Part shown: positions 1-12,448 of the stretch, piece by piece
Numbering within the stretch: position 1 is the stretch's first letter
How the letters are laid out: each line of letters starts with the position of its first letter
Assembly: GCF_963675165.1 (NCBI RefSeq)
Contig: NC_087377.1
Location: forward strand, 7,023,122-7,087,121
DNA length: 64,000 nucleotides
Origin: Halichondria panicea
Taxonomy: Eukaryota > Porifera > Demospongiae > Suberitida > Halichondriidae
Reading direction: 5' to 3'
Made by a program: the position numbers and the translations under genes
Notes under the pieces: model-generated
What the model was told of the DNA's origin: nothing
What the model saw: the letters and a program-made list of their open reading frames with translations, nothing else
The model's database searches: none

Positions 1-1148
1 ACAATCATGTTTACCTTATAGTGTGATCTTTACCAATCCTATAGATCACATCAGTCTGAAGTTCAGAGGAAATGGAATAAGGAACAAAGCCACCTCTTTA
101 ATTCTGTAATGTTCTCTCCCAAGGTGCATGCACTAGCACTGTAGAGAAGTGCACTAGCACTGTAGAGAAGTGCACTCATTATATAAACATTCATGTTCAG
201 TTTAGACAACTATAGATAGTCAAGCTAAAAACATCACAACAGGTTTACCGTGACTTAAAAAGGAATTGATGACAGATTTTGAAAGTAGTCATAAAAAAAC
301 AGTCGATTTATGTGGTCATAACTATAAGCATTAACTCCTACACACTATTCGCAGTCGAAGCGTATGTAACTAGAGCCTCAAATCAATCGTCTTCATTGTA
401 TGAGGTCATTCCTGTGTATTGTATTGTGCATTGTGCTGACGTGGAAACAGCAGTCATTAACCAAGAATGTTAGCTTTTAGTACTCATATCCTTGTGTCAA
501 CAAAGTGCATTCATTTCCATTTGAGTACATGTATATTATTTTATATGAGAATATAAGCATGAACACAACTATTTGAGTACATGTACAGTCATCATTTTAT
601 ATGAGAATATAAGCATGAACACAACTTAAAAAGGACAACGTCATATAATTATACAATACAATGTTTAAGGCAGCACTCAGTAAAATAACACATTATTCAC
701 ATGCAGACATGCAAATGCACTAAAGTAGTGAAGTGCTGGAGTGTGGTTGCGTAAACGCAGTGTAGTACATGTAACATGATATGCATGATGAAAGTCTGTC
801 TTGCAGCCTCTTTGAACTATAATAGGTCTAGTACATTGACATGACTACCGGAGGGGTACCTTTGATAAAAAATAGTACTCCTATTATTAAGTAGTGTGTT
901 TCAGTTGTCCATTCTGTTGAAGTACGTACAATGCACAATATACATGTGGATCAAACCATACACATTTGATCATACATACAAGTTAAAGTTACTTCTAACT
1001 ACAGGGCCACAAGTAATTAATGATGATTTTCCAGTGACGCGCAAATAGAACAATTTTACATAATTATAGTTGGCGCTTATAATTATATAGCATTGGAATA
1101 GAAAATAGTAGCTGTTCCACAAGGCCACCTGATTAATTACGTGTGTAT

Positions 1149-1408
1149 AGCCAAAGGCGTATGAAGAGAAGAGGGCATGCAACTCACAAAGTATACTGTG
1201 TATGCGTCGTATCATTGATGAGTTAGCAGGATATGCTATATTTAGCCCAATTACCGCCCACTAGGGAATATAGAGTAAAAAAGGCTAGTCTAGAGTATAA
1301 AGTACACGTGCAATAAATAATTATTGTTTACTATTTTTAGACATAAACCCCCGCCTATTTGTAAATTGTAGTTGCATGCTCTCTTCTCTTTCATACGCCC
1401 TTGCTATA
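1149..1408. mobile_element. Palindromic MITE, GGCGTATGAAGAGAAG family
   Basis: Both ends carry the inverted words GGCGTATGAAGAGAAGAGGG and its complement, each followed by GCATGCAACT-like sequence. There is no coding capacity. The same ends flank the larger element at 20,806-21,695, and a relic lies in R2 intron 8 (about 37,880-38,111). Confidence 0.7.
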
Positions 1409-1891
1409 GCCTCGATTTCAAGCCAAGCTATAATTTCTTTCTAAGTGCCAGCAAAAAATAATTCCGCTTGGTGCTCAATTGGAGTGGAGCGCTGTGATTG
1501 AAAACGGTATTTACACTGGCCCAATATCTCCATTATAAACAACAAAGGTATCAATATGTTTTTCTAGCATTATAACAATAACTAATAATTATTTCCTAGA
1601 CAGTGCATATCTATCTTCATACTATGTACCTTTCACAGTTATGGTGAATGTCCGAAGACAAAATAATGTCAAACTAGTGTATATAATCACCCATCAAAGT
1701 ACATGTGTGCCAAGCTATGTAGAACAAAGTTAGTAACAACTAACAATGCACTCACCTATAAATCAGAGGCGACTTTAAATATAGGGACTGGTAAATATCA
1801 TACATAATCCACGACACACTAAGAATGCATGTAAATGTACATGTATATCAGTTTTGTACAAATTGAGAGAATCGTACATTGTACAATCGTA

Positions 1892-2108
1892 TACCGTACA
1901 GCGGGAAATTTCGTGAGGTGAGCTTTTCGAGGGCAAAAAGAAGACGCGAAAATGGGATAAACTCCCACGCACCGGTATTTCACATGCAAAGCTATTGGTG
2001 GGTGTGGTTTCCTGGCATTAAACATAATACTAGACAAACATTTCTGCTTAGAGCTCTGGAGCCAAATAGCGAAAATGTGCACCCGCGATAATTTCCCGCT
2101 ATACGGTA
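1892..2108. mobile_element. Palindromic MITE, TACCGTATAGCGGG family
   Basis: The terminal inverted repeats read TACCGTAnAGCGGGAAATTT on the left and its complement on the right. Close relatives lie at 21,213-21,457 and 59,378-59,651. A half copy in the duplicated block near 51,770-51,925 lacks the left arm. It is non-coding; open frames across it arise from the palindrome. Confidence 0.75.
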
Positions 2109-2198
2109 TATAATGTGTGGGGTAAAAATAAATGGGTAAATCTGTCAGTTAACGTTAACATAATTTGCACGACTTGCTTTTCCCTGAGGCAACACATC

Positions 2199-5100
2199 CT
2201 AATACACATGAACTGGCTCAATACTCTCATAATGTCCCTCTGTTGTTGCCGGGGCTTGTGAGTCATCGATCCTTTGTCCCCGTGGTTTCTTTGTCTGCTC
2301 ATAGGCAATGTTCCTCGTCAGTACTGAAGCATAAGCTTCGTTGGGCTGCTCAATTCCTGCAAATGTTGATAACCAATCCACTCTTCCATCTGACTCTGGA
2401 ACCTCAACTGCATGTCAATTGTTCAAGACAAGTTAACCATTGATTTAGGTATACCTGCATTTTGTCTCTGTTTTCTTAAAATCACAACGACAGTTCCAAC
2501 AGCGGTGACCACAAGCAATAGCAGAATCACCAAACCTAAAAATGTATAATTTTATGTTAGCCATTCTTTTAGAGTACGTACCTTAACCCAGTAATCGGTA
2601 AATATTCACAAACTGATGGTTTATCATAAATTATGCTATTCTATTCTATACAAACTATTCAGTGCTCTATAGGTGCATTGACTTACCAACTATAGCTGCT
2701 GCTGTGACAGTGAATGGAGAGAATCATTATGATACACTTTTACAGCGCTAGAAACCTACCAACAATAACTGATGTCAGCAGGGACTCCATACCAGGAGGT
2801 GGTGGGTCTGTTTGTGGATCAGACGTTGGAGATGTAGTGGGAGCAGCTGCAATAGAAATGAGGAGGTGGAATAAGTGATTGTCAGTTCTGATAATCTACA
2901 GAGGCACATACAGGTGGGTAGATCCAGTTGCATAATGAGCGATACCTTCCCTTCAAAGATGGACTGTGAACTATTCCAAGAGTACACCACCACATAGCCA
3001 TCACCAAAAGTGTCCTTTAAAGAGATGATAGTTGAGACTTCAGAAGAGTTGATGAACTGACAATCACTCTGTCCAAGATGGTGGATTGGAACAAGACTAG
3101 ACAATTCAGGGCAGAGTCACAGCAGGTCACTTCAACCTCTGCATTTGTTAACTTGGTAGCACTAATATTAACTCTCTCTGGGTGGTGAACTGGTAATGTC
3201 TATGGTGAAGTAAATGACAATTCTTATATAGTCTCTATAATTAGCAGACCAAAAACACACGGAGCACTCACCTTCACCAGTCGAGTTCACTGTCATCTTG
3301 TTTTGACTGAGTGCTACCATGGAGATGGGCATTCTTGGTAAATGGTTGCTCTCCAGATCAAAAGCAATCACTCGGTATTCTCCACTAGGAACAGGACTGG
3401 TGAAAATTTCACTTGAATTCCGAGGGATGGTGACAAGTTTTATGTCAAACACTCCATCAATGATACAAATTGCACAGACAAGAGCTCCGGAAGAGACAGT
3501 ATCTTCAACATACACAATGCTCACACAAATACCACCACCACTAGGACATTCAGACACTAGCAGGTCTTGAATATCAAATGTACCTGAGTGAATAATCATG
3601 ATGTCTGCTCAAACATATACTTAATAGACTCACTGACTGGAATGTTCTCAAACATGAGGTCTATTACATTCTCATCAGTCAGTGTGACACTGTATTCTGT
3701 CATCTTGTCAGTGGGGAGGAAGAAACTGAGTGAGCCATCAAACAGTAGAGGGTCCATGATTGGAAGGTTGATGGAGGGAGTCAATAGGTCAGAGTCTACA
3801 CGATACCGAGTGAACCTTGTACAATTTGGTATCTGTAAACAGTATAAGTATAGTGCATGTGTAAATCTCACCAACTATAAAATAACTCACAGTGGCTTTA
3901 AACCATACTGACTTATTCTTCCCACTTTCACGAATATGATGTGGTTCTTCAATACTACCTGCATAATGTAGAAGCGTAACAAGCAGCGTGTATAATATGT
4001 TAGAGTGCACCATACACACCTTCTGCCCTCGTAAAGAACCCAGTAACTGGTTCACTGGTTGTTCCTCTCATCTCTCCATCAGTAGGAGTCACAGTGAAGG
4101 AGAATCTGTCACACACACTGATGAGGTTGGAGTACGTGAAGATGTACTCGTTAACCAGTCCACACACAGAATTAAGAACAACTGTTTCAGTGGAGTCCAA
4201 AGTTGTCCTGGTGATCTCCACACAGCACTCAGTGAGGGGTAGAGCATTCCACATCACGGTGATGGTGTTTGGAGCAACAATAAGATGAGTGAGGACCGTT
4301 TCTAATGTAATAAAAGAATAAGGAAAGAAATTATGCTGAGACAATCAAGAAATTGACTCACCACGAACAATTAGAGATGCTGGGGATGAAATCTCAAATG
4401 TACGATCAGAGCCATTTCTGATATCAACCTCACAGAGTTCTTGTGCTGTGGAGTGGCCAAGATTGTCAGTGTGGTTGGTCCACCAGGAGATGAAGGTGGA
4501 CACATTCTAACAGTTTCAGTATTTGTAGTGACTACGGAATTGTTTATTGTCCAATCATAAGTAACAGTCAATCCCTCCCCTTGATACTGACAACTGAACA
4601 CTGCCTCCAGTCCCTCGGCTCTCTCCACTGATACTGGCTGTACTGTGAACTGAGCTGTGAGAAATTATTAGCACGCAGTTATCGTTTTGGGTTACTGTAC
4701 TTATAATCAAGAGTATATAAGTCAGGTTTACTACATTTAGATCCCATTTGAGTGTATTTAGCAGGGAACTATGAGCTATAGTACCGGTACTATAGATTGC
4801 TCTGGGCTACAAACTACATTGTATTGTGATTTACAAGAAGATACACATGTAATAACATAAAAATTATTGTAGCTAGATGCTTTGTCTAGTAATATAATAA
4901 CAGAACTAGAATGAAAGAGAGAAGCTCTAGTTTCTTTTTTTGGCTTTGTACAAGAGTAGTAGGAGACGCTCGTTTTTTGGGCGGCAGTGTGCTGTGCTTT
5001 TTTGCTGCAAGGCTGCATAGGGGAGGAGCTGGATGTATGAAAGTGCTGGGATTCTAGCTTTGGCTTCTTCCTAAAGTTCCTTTCGCTTTGTTCAAGAGTA

Positions 5101-6588
5101 GTATAGGAGCCGCTCGTTTGCTGGGCTTGTTTGCTGCAAATTATAGCTTAGGTGTCTTCCTTTCGCTTTGTGAGAGTAGTACAAGCCGCTTGTTTCTTGG
5201 GAAGTGTGCTGGGCTTCTTTGCTGCAAAACTGGGGGAGGAGCTAGATGTTTCCGTTTTGTGGGTGGAGCTAGGTCAAACTGATGTGGAAGAAGAACAGGG
5301 TTGATTTGAATAGAGACCACAGATTTAGTAGAGACACAGAGATGCTAACTTCAGATATTAGTTTTCAAAAGAATAATGATGCAGTTGCTAGGTTGGCTGT
5401 TTATATAGGTTGACTGTTGCTAAGCTAGTGCATTTCTAGTAGCCAATAGGTTTTGGGATCTAAATCAGTTAGAACATGTGCATTCGGTATCTATGGTTAT
5501 AGTGTCCCTCATCCCTCGGGCTAAAGCCCTCGAGCTTTGGGACACTATAACACATAGATACCTCATGCCCATGTTCTAACTATAACGTAGATATCACTGT
5601 CTAAATTAGCAACAGTCATGTAAATTGTGTTTCAGCAGTTTATCTACAATGCACACCAGTAATTTGGTAGCACACAATCTATTATGTACCGATCTACATG
5701 GTCACATTTTCTGAGGTCAAAATTCTGGAGAGATAATAATTCAGTATAGGCTCACACACACAAACTGACAAAAACTGTAAACCGACCCAAGCTGTACCCT
5801 AGCTGTAAATGGATCCAAAGGTGTGCTAATAGCGGTGGTACTCATGTAGAGAAGCATCACGTGCTGGACTATGTGAGTCACATCTCTGGCTGCATATATA
5901 GTTATCGTATATCTTCTAATTTATCGGACACTTCTAATTACCCCGGACACTCTTTTGGGCAATTTTCGTTGTTCTAATACAACGGACACTCCAGTACTTT
6001 AATATTACATTTGTTCTAAATATCCGGACAATACCTTGAAAAGTTGAGTTATCATTCATAGGCGGCAAGTAAGGCTTAGAGTGCTGCAGTTAGATAGCTA
6101 TATAGTGCAACTATTCAGTCGTACCCTGTTCTATTAAACTTAGCTAGCTCGCATGCAGCTGCTTGCTTGTTCTAATTATTCCGGACACTTCGCGCATGCT
6201 CTATAAAAGTCTGTTTCAATTATACCCGGACAATTTCCAAAATAATTATTTTTTGCTGTCCGATAAATTAGAAGATATACGGTATGTATAATATAGCGGT
6301 TGCAAAGGAAAGAGTGATCTGACTTGCAAGGAGCATACAATTAGCATGCTTCACGTGCAATACACAATGGTATCCAGGCTTATACAATGTCGTTCCCAAT
6401 TGACTAATTAGGCACTCGAAACTCGGTATACGATCTACATGTACAATAGTATTCTTGTGGCAACATTATTTTGTATGCAGCAGTATTAATTCTTACTGCC
6501 AATGTAACATAATAGCCTTACCTTTTACAGCTATGATGAATGACCCTGCCATAAAAAGAAAAGTGAAAGATGTCAAACTCTTGTCCAT
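2199..6588 (-). CDS. R1: Ig/FN3-type membrane receptor, short tyrosine tail, two frameshifts
   Basis: Eleven exons follow R2 phases: 6588-6522 (signal peptide, starts MDKSLTSFTF), 4654-4362 (Ig), 4301-4020 (FN3), 3958-3891, 3832-3634, 3583-3272, 3189-2912 (conserved beta-rich modules), 2846-2760 (stalk), 2711-2697 (15-nt microexon), 2535-2455 (transmembrane helix, then RKQRQ stop-transfer) and 2407-2199 (tail, TAG stop). All junctions have GT/AG. The tail carries YASV, six residues later YEQT, then YESI: a degenerate ITAM-like layout. It likely acts at the cell surface; the ligand is unknown. Two exons (Ig and 3189-2912) are each one base short of frame against paralogs, so as sequenced the protein is broken after the Ig W region. 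The paralog R4 continues past the R1 stop with YEDV. With both bases present it would have about 630 residues. Pseudogene, null allele or assembly error cannot be separated here. Confidence 0.72.
4733..5585. repeat. Dispersed ~0.85-kb repeat in R1 intron 1
   Basis: This sequence, from an acatttagatcccatttgag start to a catgttctaactataac end, recurs at about 12,449-13,641. It holds three degenerate tandem units built around cgctttgt...gagagtagta...gccgctcgttt...gctgcaaa, and ends in an imperfect palindrome around 5,485-5,575 (ggtatctat...atagataccc type arms). It lies inside R1 intron 1. The 12-kb copy lies within the tail duplicate and is absent from the matching place in R2, so it behaves as a mobile sequence. 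Confidence 0.7.
5901..6284. mobile_element. Palindromic MITE, ATCTTCTAATTTATCGGACA ends
   Basis: The ends are inverted copies of TATATCTTCTAATTTATCGG, and the interior repeats a ttctaat...cggacac word at intervals. It lies in R1 intron 1 and has no open frame of note. Confidence 0.7.
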
Positions 6589-6837
6589 CAGAGCATGAAG
6601 CTGTGTGGAAATTTAATACCAGATAGATCTTAGTTCTACATGCTAGATCTATAATTATAGCTAGATCTACTAGATAATCTAGCCATATATATCTATGCAT
6701 GGCAACAGCTACAACACAATCTACACCCATACCCCCTTTAGATCACTCACCTTTACTGTACGACACTCACAGTAGATATATCTAGTACTTTTATATTAAA
6801 GCCATGCAGCCAACAGAATTACCAATACTACATGTAC

Positions 6838-6862
6838 TAGCCTCGGCCTGGGATCGAGGCTA
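6838..6862. mobile_element. 25-bp minimal TAGCCTCG...CGAGGCTA element with 9-bp TSD
   Basis: Only the two terminal segments of the TAGCCTCG family remain, joined directly, and they are flanked by direct repeats TACATGTAC at 6,829-6,837 and 6,863-6,871. The 9-bp duplication matches the other family members at 23,687, 53,292 and 55,457. Confidence 0.75.
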
Positions 6863-6882
6863 TACATGTACAAGAGTTATAG

Positions 6883-7625
6883 GATTGGTAAAGATCACAC
6901 TAGTGACTAGATCCAGAGGAGGGAGGACACGATTAACCTTAGCTCTAATTAGCTAATTATCGCGACCTTTTAATTACATTCTTTGAACGATTCATCTTTT
7001 CTTTCTTTATAACCTCTACATATTGGACACAAGAGCTAGAGCCTTTTCTCCTACTGGAGGTACCCCTATGGCCAAGTTGTCAGGACCTGAAGGTAATAGG
7101 ACCTATAAGAAGCACCTCAAGTACTCCTATCTCTAAGATCCCTGTGAGAAGCATCCCAGGCACTCTGATCTTGTCTCTGTGAGAAGCACTCTTGATCCTG
7201 GAGACAGGATCCCTATGAGGAGCACCCCAGGCACTCCTGTCTCCAATTAAGATCCCTGTGAGAAGCACCCCAGGCACTCCTGTCTCTGTGATAAAGCTGC
7301 AACATGGAATTGTTTAGTTCAGAGTGTCTCCAACATGAAGAACATCAATGACACTAACAGTCTCAGCTTCTAGCACCCCTTTATTTGTATGGTTTGCTCT
7401 GTGCCTGCAAGAATTGCCTGTCACTCATACTACAGTACTGTTCTGTGTACGTACGTGTGTACGTGTCCCAATATGTAGAGGTTATAAAGAAAGAAAAGAT
7501 GAATCGTTCAAAGAATGTAATTAAAAGGTCGCGATAATAATTAGCTAATTAGAGCTAAGGTTAATGGTGTCCTCCCTCCTCTGGACTAGATCTAATAGCT
7601 CTATCTAGTGTGATCTTTACCAATT
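6883..7625. mobile_element. Foldback element with ~130-bp inverted arms and internal minisatellite
   Basis: The left arm (about 6,883-7,030) and right arm (about 7,470-7,625) are near-perfect inverted copies, including attggtaaagatcacac ends and a long stretch around the rRNA-unrelated word gaacgattcatcttttcttt. The middle (about 7,120-7,290) is a degenerate array of a roughly 36-bp unit, ccctgtgagaagcacccc-like. It has no coding capacity. Confidence 0.75.
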
Positions 7626-8131
7626 GTAGTCTATATCTACATGCAGAACAAAGAAGCTTCAGAGGAAATTAAAGGAACAAGGCCACCTCTTCACCTGTTA
7701 ATGTTATTAAGTATTACCCTCCATCATATCCCAGGTACACTGTACAATTCAAGACTGAGTACGTATGTGTACATGTGCACGCCGATCTACCCGGCCCGGC
7801 GGGGTACCCTATCCCAGACTAGTCTCATGCATCAGCCGCCTTGGGATAGACTCTCCCAAGGCAGGCTGATTCATGAGACTAGACCTGACATTAATTTTCT
7901 GGCTCTTGTAAAAAAGCGTGTTTGTGATTCCAAGGCAGTCGTCTTTAATTGTATGCACATGCATTGTTTTGATGCATAGTTATGCCATCTTTTTAAGCCC
8001 ACAATGTATATTGCTACATTTTGTGACTCTGCGTTCTTGGATTGATCAATGTGTTTGTTCATATTTATTTCAGCCTCTGCCACTCCAATACATGTAATAT
8101 TTACTATTTATTGGTGGTTGGAATTACAATA
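7626..8131. other. Non-coding spacer with a 60-bp hairpin
   Basis: No gene is supported. At about 7,822-7,882 an interrupted palindrome pairs agtctcatgcatcagcc with ggctgattcatgagact around a short loop. A degenerate half appears at about 30,825-30,840. The rest shows no recognised structure. Confidence 0.5.
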
Positions 8132-8441
8132 CAGTAGAACCTCGATTATCCGTCCCTCCATTATCCGGAACCTCGATTATCCGGCTTGGCAGTTTTTCTT
8201 GTTATCACTGATAACGAGATCAGAAAATGGGCGTGTCCCTCAAATGCGCATGCGCATTGCAGCTGTTACCATGGAGACATGCCTGCTTATCTTCTGCGCA
8301 TGCGCAGACAACCATGTGGCACTGCTGTTTATCAATAAAGTGGGTGGATCAAGGCGTGGTTTATCTATTCAATTATCCGGCATATTCACTTATCCGGCCT
8401 GCTTCTGGAACCAAGGTGTCCGGATAATCGAGGTTCTACTG
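8132..8441. mobile_element. Pogo/Tigger-like MITE (CAGTAGAACCTCGATTATCC)
   Basis: The terminal inverted repeats start CAG and end CTG and are flanked by TA on both sides, as in the Tc1/mariner-pogo superfamily. The interior contains two gcgcatgcgc palindromes. An open frame spanning it is incidental. Related copies: 37,094-37,393, 39,622-40,126 and 59,692-60,174. Confidence 0.85.
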
Positions 8442-8819
8442 TAACTACATCGGAACCATGCATATGCTGTCTAGTAAATTTCCCATAGGAACCATAATTA
8501 ATTATAGTGTGTCACTATAAAGACTCACTATATGATTTGACAGTTTGGGTGGGAGGTGGGAACCTTCACCAAAAGGTCAACTTTCTGTATGCCATAATTA
8601 TACAGAACTGGCCACAGTGCAATATGCCATATACCTTTCATCTCAGAGGTCAAAAGGCAACAAAACTATATGCCTGGAGAAAAGGAGGATTGAATCAAAG
8701 AATTATGTCACTATTAATTATTTCCCAGCATGATAAAAGACATGTGTTTTGAGTGAATTCGATAAGTAAATTTTTAGGTTTTCTTCCCACAACTAGTGCA
8801 TTAGGTAGTAGCCTATAAA

Positions 8820-10467
8820 ACCATAGATAGAACAGGAAAGGGATTGGAAATGACCAGGCCGCCCTGTGTCAACGGGTGAAACACTCCGCGTTATGATTTC
8901 GCGCTCGCGAATGTTTTTACCGTACTCAGGTTGTATTTCAACTGTTTCTATAGCTCTCCTATCCACTAGCGATCACTCGGGGGCTGGGAGGTACTCTAGA
9001 GAAATAAGTTTACACCACTGACAAGCTCTAAGTCCATTGTCTTTACACTTTTTTTTTGAGTTTTGCTTGAATTACTCCATGTCAACTTTTCTCTTTCCCT
9101 GCTGTGAAGCCGAAACAGCAAAGGACATTGCTTGACTTGGTTATTATGTATTATCTAAGTGCTATATATATAGGATGGTTTCATGCTATGGATAAGCTGT
9201 ACTGTTCATAAACGTTTGCAGTATAGTCCTTCAAACTGCTTTAGTATACTTTTAAAGACACCATGGGCCTTGACCTCCCACGACTTCATAGTAAGAATAT
9301 TCCTTCTTGTATATAGCATTAGCCTCGATTCCAGGCCGCTCTCAATTTTCGAGGGGCTTAATTTTCGCTGATTTTGTGGGTTAGCAATCCTACACGAAAA
9401 TTAAGTCCACAAAAATTGTTCTTTAATTAAAAGTATCTGCTAGATCAAAGATTTAAAGGCGTGGCTTCTGGTAAGTAGTCATTCCGCGAATATTGTGCAA
9501 CGAAATGCTTTTAGAGGCCATTCCACGAAATATAAGTGCCTCAAAAATTTTGCGCTATACAGTAATGCCAGTGCAGTGCAATATATGGTTGCTTGGTAGT
9601 GATGTAACATGACATAAAATTATACAGATCGAGCACTGGATTGCTTTACACTCACTCACTGGGCAACAAATATATAGTCTCATCCATCTCTTTAAAAGTA
9701 TCATTAAAAAATTGTAAGCTGACCTGGCCATATGTACTGGTCGAGATGCTGGTACACAAAACTACAACCGTGAACTAGTGCACTCAATATTGACATTAAT
9801 TATTATTTTTAGCAGTCTTTTTAGTATGATGAGGTCATGCATTCCTGCATGATAAGTAGCAGACATGATAATTATACATGTGCTGTGGGACTTAGTACTT
9901 CATGTTAAAAATCTAGTTTGGGGCGCCAGTCAATTTTTAGGTACTTTTCCTATAGTAATGAAAGCACCGCGGGTGCTGATGCCTCGGTGGAGGTGCCAAA
10001 GCTACATACATGTAACATAAAGCTACTAATAGCGTTTACACACACACATTATATCATGAATTTGATGAACAATCTTGCAGAATCCAGGGAAACTCAAGAA
10101 GTAGGTAATAATTGACCATGATTGTTATTAAAAACGATCGATGCCAAAAGTTCAAGCTAAGATTAATGGCTGCATCAGTAGAGCCTTGCAGCTCTCTTCT
10201 CACTGTTGCAGCTACATACCAATAGCTATAGCGTTTTAGTGCAGAGCTACATGTAACTACTAAGTAGCACTCCATAGACGAGTTTCGCTACGCACTCTTC
10301 TTAAAAGGCTGCAATGGCATTCCAAGTAAGCAAAACTAGGTATAACTCGAGAACGAAGCATTATTTGCAAATCCACGAATTAAAATCCAAGTAAACATGA
10401 CTAAAAGCCTATAGAAACTCTTACTTGCACTTGATTCATCCTTGAGCAGCTGTAGCAGTCTACACAG

Positions 10468-10502
<35 letters not shown>

Positions 10503-10860
10503 ACCGTATACCTCGCTTGCGCATGCGCACCGAGGCATAATAAAATCAGCAAATCCAACTGCATGAAAAAATAGTACATCCAGTAATTCAAAGAGATTGT
10601 AAACTATAGAGCACAGAAGTGCTAACCCTCGGCTGTTGACATGAATAAATAGATCTATAAAAACCGAAGGAATGTTCTAATAAAGAAGCAACAAACTAAT
10701 AACTTTTAATAGAGATCGGTAAAGGATCACTTCAGCTGGAAATATGTAGATTTACCTCAAATAATGGTCGCGTGTATAGAGCTAGCCAACGTGCAAGTTA
10801 GCTTTTGCTCGCTTATATATACGACAACAAAGTTTTAACATCGAAATCTGTTAAAACTAT
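8820..10860. repeat. Mosaic of truncated repeats, no gene
   Basis: The left end (8,822 on) is the GATTGGAAA terminus of the family intact at 47,227-48,004, and the block runs parallel to that copy up to about 9,310. A TAGCCTCG-type end begins at about 9,320. The part at 9,930-10,290 matches 57,210-57,420 in inverse orientation. The part at 10,290-10,545, with a (CA)n tract at about 10,468-10,493 and a gcttgcgcatgcgcaccgagg end, recurs at 20,400, 46,930-47,190, 54,945-55,330 and 59,200-59,375. No exon-like signal was found. Confidence 0.6.
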
Positions 10861-12448
10861 TGTATGAAGGCTACCCATGCTGTAAACGCAGAGCTATGGC
10901 ATCCAGGTGAGCAGGCTCATAAATTACAAACAGACAGACAAACAAACAAACCAACGGACTACTATACCCGCTGGTCGCGGCACGGCCTCGGTTAATAATT
11001 ATATAACTTGAATCGATTTAGAGCATGCATGCATGCATAGACCATCCAGTTTCTACCGATATTCGATACAACCCATGAAGAGTCAGAAGAAATTTAAAGC
11101 AGCAATAACAGCATTGTCATCTACATGCCACAAGCAGCAGTGCAATGTACGTGTTAGTAAATTACATTTAATATAAAGAGGTGCATGTGCCTAATCTGCC
11201 GAGTAAGTTATTTGAAGTTATTATGTTCTCACACAGTTATTAAGGACGTCTGGTGGATGGGTAGTGGGGGTGGATGGCGTTGTCGTGGTGCAAGGGCTGG
11301 AGGGAGATATTGGTTGAGAATAATAAACAGATGTATAGTACATATAGTACGCTTCGCTTCCAAAGGACATATTGACATATTTGCATTTTACCCCATGAAA
11401 ATTACCCGCTATATGGTATTGCAGCATGTAAGTACTAACCACACACCTAGTGTCTTCTCTGTGTGCAGCTCCTCAGTATTAGTGACAGGGCGTCGTGGTG
11501 GAAGGGCTGGAGAGGAGACAGTGAAAGTTGTTTCATGGACTACAATTACTGGTCATACTACAACTGAACAGTGAATCTAAAAAGGACCAAATGAGGGAAA
11601 AATGTCCTCTAAGAAAACACAAGAATACAATTAGCAGTAAACATCCACCGAATAAGAGAAACATTTCCTCTAATATTGCATAGGAAACCTAATTATATAA
11701 ATGTATGTTTCTTAGAGTCACAAGTAATGTTTTCAATATTACACTTGTACACACAATCATAAATCATAAATGATACATCTGCTCTATTCATGAACTCTTG
11801 GGAATTAGTGTAATGTGGAACCAATCACAACATTGTATTAACTACCACTTGACGAACGACAGTGCCAACATTTAATTTCCCACAGTTTAAAGTGACTTAC
11901 ATTGTACAATACATTAGAAAACAAGACAATAATTTATGTGGTGTCCACTCTAAAAACTACTTCGTGTAAGTACCATAATTATAGCGGGTAATTTTCAGGG
12001 GGTAAAATACTTCATTCGTGGGTAAAATATTCGTGGTCATGCAGACCTTCAACCACGAAAACCACGAATATTTTCCCCATGAAAATTACCCGCTATAAGT
12101 ATACTAACCACCCACCTAGTGTCTTCTCTGTGTGCAGCTCCTCAGTAGTGACAGGGCGTCGTGGTGGAAGAGCTGGAGAGGGGACACAATGAAAGTTGTT
12201 TCATGGACTACAACTGAACAACAGTGAATCTATAAAGCACCAAATAAGGGAAAAATGTCCTCTAAGAAAACATGCACGAATACAATTACAATGTATAAGA
12301 GTAAACATCCAATCACGTACCGAATAAGAGAAATATTTCCTTTAATATTGTATCTATAGGAAACCTTATTTATATACATGTATATGTGGAGGTAAATTTT
12401 CACCCCTGAAAGGATGACACTTGAATGCGGTAGGGAATATTGATATAA

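Larger units (their letters stand above)
1..2198. repeat. Gene-free flank: segmental duplication copy and MITEs
   Basis: No coding exon is supported here. The stretch from about 170 to the R1 tail exon is a direct duplicate of 50,932-52,238: both share the same run of words, beginning with an attatataaacattcatg stretch and ending in the receptor tail exon. Inside it, about 520-625 is a tandem duplication of a roughly 50-bp unit that is single in the 51-kb copy. The first 120 bases resemble 7,608-7,690, the right end of a foldback element. The elements at 1,149-1,408 and 1,892-2,108 are listed separately. Confidence 0.7.

Noticed and set aside
8049-8444. 131-codon plus-strand frame, with a match on the other strand at 37,052-37,339
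   Set aside because: Both are readings through the pogo-like MITE, which is palindromic and non-coding.
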